This document shows, in pieces, positions 36,583 to 43,041 of a DNA stretch of 64,000 bases. The stretch is from the NCBI GenBank assembly GCA_027019165.1, contig JALUXC010000016.1:62001-126000 (forward strand), in the 5' to 3' direction. The notes under the pieces are model-generated. The model searched no databases and was not told the DNA's origin. It worked only from the letters and a program-made list of their open reading frames with translations. Both the position numbers and the translations under genes were made by a program. Each line of letters begins with the position of its first letter. The stretch's first letter is position 1. This DNA is from Pseudophaeobacter sp. (GTDB lineage: Bacteria > Pseudomonadota > Alphaproteobacteria > Rhodobacterales > Rhodobacteraceae).

Positions 36583-37620
36583 TCATGCAAATGCTGGCAT
36601 TACATCCGAGATGAAGCGTTCAAGCGAGGCTTTCTTGCGCTCAAAACTCATGCCGGAGTCGATCCAGAAGGCGTATTCGTCATAGCCCATTGCTTGGTAG
36701 GATTTGAGCCGGTCGATCACCGCGCCCGGCTCTCCGATCACCAGATCGCGGGACATGGCCTCGGGCGAATAGAACGGATGGGCTGCGATCTCTTCCTCGG
36801 TCAGTTCCTTGATCAGACCTTTGCGGATCTCGCGCTTGTTCATGAACCAGGCGCCGAAGTAATTGTAGAAGCGGTTCAGCTCTTCGGCGGCCTGCTGTGC
36901 ATCCCCGTCGCCATCGGCCACATAGGTGTGCATCAATAGCATCAGCTTTGGACGGGGTTTGTCTGCAAATTTGGTGCAGGCGGCATCGAAGGTTTCAGCG
37001 AGGTGACGCACTTCCTCGTCGCCTTTCCAAAGGGGCGTAACCTGCACATTGCAACCGTTGGCAATCGCGAATTCGTGGCTGTTTGGATCGCGGGCGGCCA
37101 CCCAGATCGGCGGGCCGTCCTGTTGCAGGGGCAGCGGTGCCGAAGTGGTCGCAGGGTAGGAATTGAACTCCCCTTCGAGCACGTGATCCCCTTTCCACAG
37201 CCCTTTCACAGCAGGGACCAGCTCACGCATGCGCTGACCGGCCTCCCAGGCATCCATACCGGGGCGCAGGCGCTCATACTCAAAATTATAGGCACCGCGG
37301 GCAATGCCCAGTTCAAGCCGCCCATCGGTCATGATATCCACCATGGCGGCCTCTCCGGCCAGACGGATCGGGTGCCAGAAAGGCGCGATGACAGTACCGG
37401 TGCCAAGGCGCACGTTTTTGGTCTGGCGCGCCAGATCCACGAGATTGAGCAGCGGGTTCGGCGCGATGGTAAAGTTCATACCGTGATGTTCGCCGGTCCA
37501 GACCGCGTGCATGCCGCCCTCATCAGCGATCTGGCATAGCTCGACAAACTCCTTGTAGAGCTGTCTCTGATCCTGGCTCTCCGAGATCCGCTCCATATGT
37601 GCAAACAGCGAGAATTTCAT
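36583..37620 (-). CDS. Luciferase-like (LLM class) flavin-dependent monooxygenase
   Basis: A 345-residue TIM-barrel monooxygenase of the bacterial luciferase superfamily: 'MKFSLFAHMERIS' as the first strand, 'HAVWTGEHHGMNF', 'VRLGTGTVIAPFWHPIRLAGE', 'DGRLELGIARGAYNFEYER' and 'PPIWVAARDP'. Such enzymes use reduced FMN from a partner reductase, here encoded immediately upstream (1 base apart). The pairing recalls RutA-RutF. The substrate is unknown. Confidence 0.9.
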   Translation of the reverse strand: MKFSLFAHMERISESQDQRQLYKEFVELCQIADEGGMHAVWTGEHHGMNFTIAPNPLLNLVDLARQTKNVRLGTGTVIAPFWHPIRLAGEAAMVDIMTDGRLELGIARGAYNFEYERLRPGMDAWEAGQRMRELVPAVKGLWKGDHVLEGEFNSYPATTSAPLPLQQDGPPIWVAARDPNSHEFAIANGCNVQVTPLWKGDEEVRHLAETFDAACTKFADKPRPKLMLLMHTYVADGDGDAQQAAEELNRFYNYFGAWFMNKREIRKGLIKELTEEEIAAHPFYSPEAMSRDLVIGEPGAVIDRLKSYQAMGYDEYAFWIDSGMSFERKKASLERFISDVMPAFA

Positions 37621-37621
37621 A

Positions 37622-38542
37622 TCACTGGGCTTCCCTGTTGATTTCACGCACCTGACCGCTGCGTTCGTTTCCGTAGTACAGTCCAAAGTTGCCGAGCTGC
37701 GCTTCTTCGGCAAAACGCGCCAGCATCGAGACCATTGCAGGGTCGGCAAGGTCCATCAGGCTCGAGTCAGTGGGCGGCACAAAGGCCCCGATGCGAGGGG
37801 TCCCCGCCTCGGCCTCACACAGGAAGGTGAGATGCTGGCATCCCCGGTGCGTATCCTCGTAGACCGCGTAGATAAAGCCGGCCTCGGTGGCGAGCCCGGT
37901 TTGCTCCAGAAGTCTGTTCAGCGTGGCGGTGACGCCATCGTCGCCCACCTGCGCTTCGGGTAGAGTGAGGCTGCCGTCCCGGTGATCGACCAGCAGAACC
38001 GAGTTGCCTTGCCTGATCAGTGCCGAGACCATGATACCGGTGCGGCGGTCCAGAGCCTTTGCCTCGGTCGCCGGGGTGACATAGGCCCCGCGCGCATAGC
38101 CCAGACCCGGCGCAGGATCCGTATCAAAGGCGCGGACCTCCCCGATCAGGATGGCGTGGTCCCCGGCGGGCACGACCTTGTGCATGGCGCAGTCGAACCA
38201 GGCTGAGACGCCCTCCAGCACCGGTGAGCCTTGCGGCCCCTCGCGCCAGGCCACATGTTCAAACCGGTTCTCCGAGGGGCGCGCAAAGGTGTTGGAAATG
38301 TCCTTTTGCGTTTCGGACAGTACGTTGACGGAAAAGCCTGCGCCTTCGGTAAAGGCCGCATAGTTGGAGGATGTATTGGCAAGGCAGACCAGCACCAGTG
38401 GCGGATCAAGAGAAACAGAGGTGAAGGAATTTGCGGTAAAGCCCAGAGGCTGTCCGTCTTTGTCACGGCTGGTGACCACGGTCACCCCGGTCATGAAGGC
38501 CCCAAAGGCCCGGCGCAGGGCCTGCGGATCCATGTCTGTCAT
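37622..38542 (-). CDS. Flavin reductase fused to a degenerate Nudix-like domain
   Basis: A 306-residue two-domain protein. Residues 8-155 form a flavin reductase domain (HpaC/RutF type: 'AFGAFMTGVTVVTS', 'GFTANSFTSVSLDPPLVLVCL', 'FSVNVLSETQ'), which would feed FMNH2 to the adjacent monooxygenase. Residues about 168-285 look Nudix-like, but the Nudix box is decayed: where REUxEExGU is expected the sequence reads 'NRLLEQTGL' (209-217), so hydrolase activity is unlikely. The stop overlaps nothing; the upstream hydrolase gene overlaps its start by 4 bases. Confidence 0.87.
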   Translation of the reverse strand: MTDMDPQALRRAFGAFMTGVTVVTSRDKDGQPLGFTANSFTSVSLDPPLVLVCLANTSSNYAAFTEGAGFSVNVLSETQKDISNTFARPSENRFEHVAWREGPQGSPVLEGVSAWFDCAMHKVVPAGDHAILIGEVRAFDTDPAPGLGYARGAYVTPATEAKALDRRTGIMVSALIRQGNSVLLVDHRDGSLTLPEAQVGDDGVTATLNRLLEQTGLATEAGFIYAVYEDTHRGCQHLTFLCEAEAGTPRIGAFVPPTDSSLMDLADPAMVSMLARFAEEAQLGNFGLYYGNERSGQVREINREAQ

Positions 38543-39351
38543 GCGACGTCCTCCTTTGCGGGGCTGGTTTCAAGCCAGCTTGTGAGTGCGGCATTCACCT
38601 CTTTGGGGGCCGTGAGGTTCACCATATGCCCGTGTCCCTTGATGATGACAGCCTGCCCCATCGGCGCGGCGTCGGCCATGGCATGGGACATGGCAGGTGT
38701 GGAATTCAGATCCTGATCTCCGGTCAGCGCCAGCAAGGGGCAGCGGATCGTGGCAAAACCATTGGCATAGACGTCGTCCCCGCCTGCAAAGGCGGAGTAG
38801 GCTGTGGCATAGCCGTCAATATCCACCGCTTTCAGCCAGTCTGCGACATCGGCCCGGACGCTGCTGTCTTCGGACCCTGCACCAAACCATCGTGCAAGCG
38901 GCGTCTCGATATCGAAAGTGCCTGTGCCGATTTGCGCCGCGCGGGCCTTGACCGCATCACGAGCCGCTTCGCTCCGGCGAAACACTCCGTTCAGCAGGGC
39001 CGCCCGCTCAACCAGGTCCGGGTGGCGGACCGCAAGCCCGCCTGCCACCAAAGCGCCCATGGAGTGCCCCGCAACGCTGACCCGATCGTGGCCGAGCGCC
39101 CGAATGGCACCTGCAGCCCAATCCACAAATTCGGTCAGGTTTGAGCCTGCGGGCAGATGGGCGCTGGAACCATGTCCTGGAAGATCCAGCGCAATCACAT
39201 GATGCGAGGCTGAAAAGGTCGCAATTTGAGGGGCCCAGGCCGCCGATTGCATGCCCACGCCATGCAGCAAAACCAATGGGGCACCTGTGCCTGCCGCCCG
39301 GTAGCCGATCCGGCCGGACTGCTCAGACGGCGGCAGGGTTGTCAACGTCAT
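38539..39351 (-). CDS. Alpha/beta hydrolase
   Basis: A 270-residue alpha/beta-fold hydrolase: oxyanion segment 'LLHGVGMQSAAW', nucleophile elbow 'GHSMG', the acid around 'LTGDQDLNST' and the catalytic His in 'IKGHGHMVNL'. It is similar in arrangement to RutD-like and 3-oxoadipate-enol-lactonase-like proteins. ATG 39351 lies inside the end of the upstream gene (29-base overlap), and the next ATG would remove the first strands, so the overlap is probably real. Confidence 0.88.
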   Translation of the reverse strand: MTLTTLPPSEQSGRIGYRAAGTGAPLVLLHGVGMQSAAWAPQIATFSASHHVIALDLPGHGSSAHLPAGSNLTEFVDWAAGAIRALGHDRVSVAGHSMGALVAGGLAVRHPDLVERAALLNGVFRRSEAARDAVKARAAQIGTGTFDIETPLARWFGAGSEDSSVRADVADWLKAVDIDGYATAYSAFAGGDDVYANGFATIRCPLLALTGDQDLNSTPAMSHAMADAAPMGQAVIIKGHGHMVNLTAPKEVNAALTSWLETSPAKEDVA

Positions 39352-39925
39352 GGCCAAGCTCCTTGAGGTCCTGATAGCGGTCTCCGATACGGTGATGCGG
39401 GCGCCCGCCGATGGAGGCACCCAGGGCAATCACGATCTCGTCGGGCGCAGGGGCATCCGCAACAGAAAGCTGGATGGTCAGATAATGGCTGCGGCGCCCG
39501 CCGTCGTTCTTGTCCATCAGCGGAATCATCAGGGGCGCATTGGCAGGCCCTCGGGTGTTGCAGAAGGCCAGATAGGACTTTGCACCAACGGCTTCGCGGT
39601 AGTGGTTGCCAAAGCGCAGGGTGTGGATCAGCGCCGAGGCGTGCTCCACCTCACCATTGACGCCGACGATGGCGGATTTGCCGTAGCCTTCGACCTTGTC
39701 CCCGCCACCTGCGGCATCAAGGATCATACCGGTCAGCAATTTGCCAAGGCCGGGGGCGCAAGCGGCGATCTCGGGGCGCAGGTCTTCGACGAATCCCCGC
39801 CCGGCCCAGGGATTGGTGATCACGGCAACAGCGGCGATCATCTTGAGCGGAACAGCAGCCTCTTTTCCACCTTCGATATGCGTGTCCTCCACATGGAGCA
39901 GCGTCTTGCGGATCTGGGCGGGCAT
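39323..39925 (-). CDS. DUF1185 (amino acid synthesis) family protein
   Basis: A 200-residue soluble protein that I recognise as the DUF1185 family from 'IRKTLLHVEDTHIEGGKEA', 'AVAVITNPWAGRGFVEDL' and 'GKSAIVGVNGEVEHASALIH'. The biochemical role of the family is not established despite its 'amino acid synthesis' label. It is the first gene of the monooxygenase operon, with GAGAGGAAA before the ATG at 39925, so it is probably needed for the same pathway. Confidence 0.82.
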   Translation of the reverse strand: MPAQIRKTLLHVEDTHIEGGKEAAVPLKMIAAVAVITNPWAGRGFVEDLRPEIAACAPGLGKLLTGMILDAAGGGDKVEGYGKSAIVGVNGEVEHASALIHTLRFGNHYREAVGAKSYLAFCNTRGPANAPLMIPLMDKNDGGRRSHYLTIQLSVADAPAPDEIVIALGASIGGRPHHRIGDRYQDLKELGHDVDNPAAV

Positions 39926-39959
39926 CTCGTTTCCTCTCAGCCTTGGGTGCGATTTAATA

Positions 39960-39971
39960 ATGGTGTACCGT
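39960..39971. promoter_or_regulatory. Candidate GntR-type operator
   Basis: ATGGTGTACCGT contains the inverted repeat GGT-GT-ACC, close to the GT-N(2-3)-AC core typical of FadR/FCD-type GntR regulators, and TGTA/TACA half-sites extend around it (39963-39976). It sits between the divergent DUF1185 operon and the gntR gene. Confidence 0.45.
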
Positions 39972-40028
39972 AATACAATCCTACAATCAAGCTTGTCGTG
40001 CATGCCGGGGGGCTGGTAGCGTCTGGCC

Positions 40029-40718
40029 ATGCAGAATCAGGGCCTTCAAAAGATAGATCTTCAGCCAACCACGCTGCGCGATGTGGTGTTGGAACGGTTG
40101 CGCGATGCGATTATCGACGGAACCTTCAAGCCCGGCGAGCGGCTGGTCGAGCGGGTATTGTGTGAACAGCTTGGGGTGAGCCGCACGGTCGTGCGCGAAA
40201 CCCTGCGCTACCTGGATGCCGAAGGGCTGGTTGAGCATCAGCCGAATGTGGGGCCGCGTGTCTCCCGACTGACCTGGGACGACGCCCGGCAGATCTACGA
40301 CATCCGGCTTCAGCTCGAAACGGCAGCTGCGGCGGACTGCGCGCGCAATATGACGGTGGATCTGCAGCAGCAGCTAAAAGCTGCTTTGCGCGATCTGCAA
40401 ACAGCGGCTGAGGATCAAACGCCGGGAACCCTGTTCAAGGCGACCACCAAATTCTACAGTCTCATCTTTGCCGGAGCGGGGCACAGCATCGCTTGGGAGG
40501 TGGTGCAGCGCCTGAATGGCAGGATTTCTCGGCTCCGTATTCTGACCCTGGCCAGTTCTGACCGCGAAACCCGCGGTCCTGTGCATATGCAGCAGATCTG
40601 CGATGCCATTACCGGTCGCGATCCGGATGCGGCAAGCGCCGCTGTCAAGCGCCACCTGACGGATGCCAAAGCGGTGGCCGCAAAGATGCTGGCCAATGAA
40701 GAGGAAACCCCATCATGA
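40029..40718 (+). CDS. GntR-family regulator with FCD domain
   Basis: A 229-residue regulator: the winged helix 'LRDAIIDGTFKPGERLVERVLCEQLGVSRTVVRETLRYLDAEGLV' and a C-terminal FCD domain ('IRLQLETAAAADCAR', with conserved metal/ligand His residues in the last third). It is divergent from the DUF1185-hydrolase-reductase-monooxygenase-ALDH operon and is likely its regulator, responding to the pathway substrate or an intermediate. It overlaps the next gene by 4 bases (ATGA). Confidence 0.9.
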   Translation: MQNQGLQKIDLQPTTLRDVVLERLRDAIIDGTFKPGERLVERVLCEQLGVSRTVVRETLRYLDAEGLVEHQPNVGPRVSRLTWDDARQIYDIRLQLETAAAADCARNMTVDLQQQLKAALRDLQTAAEDQTPGTLFKATTKFYSLIFAGAGHSIAWEVVQRLNGRISRLRILTLASSDRETRGPVHMQQICDAITGRDPDAASAAVKRHLTDAKAVAAKMLANEEETPS

Positions 40719-41002
40719 GCCGTGCCTATTGGATCGCTCGTGTCACTGTTACCGACCCCGAGGCCTATGCAGGCTATCAGGCGCTGGCCCCGGCGGCCTT
40801 TGAACGCTATGGTGCCCGGTTCTTGGCGCGGGGCGGTGAAACCGACTGTTGCGAAGGCCCGCTCTGGGAGCGCCATGTGGTGATCGAATTCCCCTCACTT
40901 GAGCAGGCGCGGGCCTGCTATGCCTCGCCGGAATACAGTGCCGCCCGTGCCTGCCGGGACGGGGCCTGCCGCGCCGAGGTGTTTATCACCGAAGGGCTAT
41001 GA
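40715..41002 (+). CDS. DUF1330 family protein
   Basis: A 95-residue dimeric alpha/beta-barrel-type protein with the DUF1330 marks 'YWIARVTVTDPEAYAGYQALA', 'ERYGARFLARGG' and 'VVIEFPSLEQARACYASPEY'. The family is of unknown function, often found with oxygenase or isomerase genes. Translationally coupled to the GntR gene and 28 bases before the decarboxylase-like gene. Confidence 0.85.
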   Translation: MSRAYWIARVTVTDPEAYAGYQALAPAAFERYGARFLARGGETDCCEGPLWERHVVIEFPSLEQARACYASPEYSAARACRDGACRAEVFITEGL

Positions 41003-41030
41003 TACCCTAAAAGGAAGAGGAAACAGACAG

Positions 41031-41432
41031 ATGAGCAGCTTTGACGAAGATCTTTTCCTCAAAGGTTTGGAGCAGCGCAAGGCCACCTTGGGCGCCGAAT
41101 ACGTTGAGCGGAACCTGGCTGCCGCCGATGATTTTACCCGGCCCTTTCAGGAGGCGATGACCGCCTGGTGCTGGGGGTTCGGCTGGGGCGATGATGTGAT
41201 CGATGCCAAGACCCGGTCGATGATGAACCTGTCGATGATCGGGGCTTTGGGCAAGATGCACGAATGGGAGTTGCATTGCCGCGGCGCCATCAACAACGGT
41301 GTCACTCAGGATGAAATCCGCGCGATCATCCACGTCATTGGCATCTACTGCGGTGTGCCGCAGGCCCTGGAGTGTTTCCGCGCCGCCCGCAAGGTGCTTG
41401 AGGAAGAGGCCGCCACCCAAGACAAAGCCTGA
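41031..41432 (+). CDS. Carboxymuconolactone decarboxylase/AhpD-like protein
   Basis: A 133-residue all-helical protein: 'KTRSMMNLSMIGALGKMHEWELHCRGAINNGVTQDEIRAII' is the conserved core. The AhpD-type CxxC pair is absent, favouring a 4-carboxymuconolactone decarboxylase-like role. The start at 41031 follows AGGAAGAGG. It probably acts in the pathway of the neighbouring monooxygenase cluster. Confidence 0.87.
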   Translation: MSSFDEDLFLKGLEQRKATLGAEYVERNLAAADDFTRPFQEAMTAWCWGFGWGDDVIDAKTRSMMNLSMIGALGKMHEWELHCRGAINNGVTQDEIRAIIHVIGIYCGVPQALECFRAARKVLEEEAATQDKA

Positions 41433-41503
41433 GACGATGAACGGACAGCCAAGGGGAGAAGCCGTGTCTCCCCCTTGTCCCAAGTCGGGCTCAGTAGGCT
41501 TCT

Positions 41504-42388
41504 TCAGCCCATACGTTCCGAACTATGGCTGCCTGGCGAGGCGGGAAACACCACGGTCTTGTCTTCGTTCAAAAACACCCGGTGATGAGCATGGGCATGG
41601 ATGGCGCGCGCCAGCACCTGCGCTTCGACATCGCGGCCAAGAGAAACATAGTCAGAGGGTGATTGCGCATGGGTCACCCGCACGATGTCCTGCTCAATGA
41701 TCGGCCCTTCATCCAGATCTGCGGTGACATAGTGGGAGGTCGCGCCGATCAGTTTCACACCGCGCGCAAAGGCTTGTTTGTAGGGGTTGGCACCTTTGAA
41801 CGACGGCAGGAAGGAGTGGTGGATGTTGATGATACGGCCCGACATCTTTTGGCACATCTCGTCGGACAGGATCTGCATGTAGCGGGCCAGGACGATCAGC
41901 TCGGCCTCGGTCTCTTCGACGACACGCATGATGGCGGTTTCGGCCTCGGGCTTGTTCTCCTTTGTGACCTTGATGCAGTGGAACGGAATATCCGCGTTCA
42001 CCACGGCCTTTTGATAGTCCATGTGGTTGGAAATCACCGCGACAATCTCGATGGGCAGGGCGCCGATTTTGACCCGATACAACAGGTCATTGAGGCAATG
42101 GCCAAAGCGGCTGACCATGATCACAACCTTCATCTTTGCCGTGCCGTCATGGAAGGCCGACTGCATCCCGAACTCTTCGGCGACCGTCGCAAAATCACCC
42201 TGTAGCTGCTCCAGCGACGCGCCCTGTTGCGATTCAAAGGCAACCCGCATGAAGAACCGCCCGGTGTCGGCGTCGTCAAACTGCGAGCTGTCGGTGATGT
42301 TGCAGCCATGCTCAGCCATAAAGGTCGCAACGGCCGCAACGATCCCGCGTGCGGTCGGGCAAGCGACGGTGAGGCAATATTTGGTCAT
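41504..42388 (-). CDS. purU: Formyltetrahydrofolate deformylase PurU
   Basis: A 294-residue enzyme hydrolysing 10-formyl-THF to THF and formate. An N-terminal ACT domain ('TVACPTARGIVAAVATFMAEHGCNITDSSQFDD') precedes a formyltransferase-fold domain with 'HHSFLPSFKGANPYKQAFARG' and 'GATSHYVTADLDEGPII', which hold the catalytic His and Asp. Its place right after the N-methylglutamate operon fits the disposal of C1 units from methylamine as formate; the 119 bases to mgdD contain no clear terminator. Confidence 0.93.
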   Translation of the reverse strand: MTKYCLTVACPTARGIVAAVATFMAEHGCNITDSSQFDDADTGRFFMRVAFESQQGASLEQLQGDFATVAEEFGMQSAFHDGTAKMKVVIMVSRFGHCLNDLLYRVKIGALPIEIVAVISNHMDYQKAVVNADIPFHCIKVTKENKPEAETAIMRVVEETEAELIVLARYMQILSDEMCQKMSGRIINIHHSFLPSFKGANPYKQAFARGVKLIGATSHYVTADLDEGPIIEQDIVRVTHAQSPSDYVSLGRDVEAQVLARAIHAHAHHRVFLNEDKTVVFPASPGSHSSERMG

Positions 42389-42507
42389 TCGGTGCTCCTG
42401 AAGGATCGCGTCACGAAGGCGCGGAGTGGTTCAAAAGAGGGCTTTGGCTCAGTGTGTCGCCACCTCTGGTGGCGATAGCCCGAGAACGCCGGATTGTCAC
42501 GCACGTC

Positions 42508-43041
42508 TCATGACTCCAGTCGCCGGGCTGCAAGGTCGACCGCATGCCACAGCGCGCCTGCATAACCGCGCATCCCGATGATGGCGATCTGATCATCTGC
42601 GCGGCGGATCACAAAGACAGTCATGTGATGCAATGCAGTGCGGTGCGCGCATCCCGGAGCCAAGGCGACCGGATCAATGTTCACCAGCTTGGCCAGCAAA
42701 GCCTCAATCGCCGCAGCGCCATCGTGCGAGTGGACCTCGACGACAGAAAACCCATCTGTCTGCTCGGTGACGCTGCAGCCCGGAAAATCGCCTTTGACCT
42801 GTGCTGCAAAATCACTATCGGCCTGTCCCGGCCCTTCGATCATCCATTGACCCGGACCAATCCAGAACACACGATCCGTTGCCTCTCCTGCTGCGGGCAA
42901 GCCCTCAGGACAGGTCACGCCTTTGCGAAGGGCCAAAGAGGCCAGCCCGATATCGGGCCGTTCGGTCAGCGTCAGCGAACCATGGCTGACTTCTGCCGGT
43001 TTTGCTGCGCCAAGCGCGGTGATGGGTGTCAGGTCAGTCAC
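42508..43041 (-). CDS. mgdD: N-methylglutamate dehydrogenase subunit D (SoxG-like)
   Basis: A 177-residue protein of the sarcosine oxidase gamma-subunit family: 'VFWIGPGQWMIEGPG', 'VTEQTDGFSVVEVHSHDGAAAIEALLAKLVNIDP' and the terminal 'GMRGYAGALWHAVDLAARRL'. It is a small structural subunit of the heterotetramer. The GTG at 43041 overlaps the mgdC stop by 8 bases and follows a GGAGGG site. The Mgd rather than sarcosine oxidase identity is inferred from the linked mgs and gmaS genes. Confidence 0.85.
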   Translation of the reverse strand: MTDLTPITALGAAKPAEVSHGSLTLTERPDIGLASLALRKGVTCPEGLPAAGEATDRVFWIGPGQWMIEGPGQADSDFAAQVKGDFPGCSVTEQTDGFSVVEVHSHDGAAAIEALLAKLVNIDPVALAPGCAHRTALHHMTVFVIRRADDQIAIIGMRGYAGALWHAVDLAARRLES

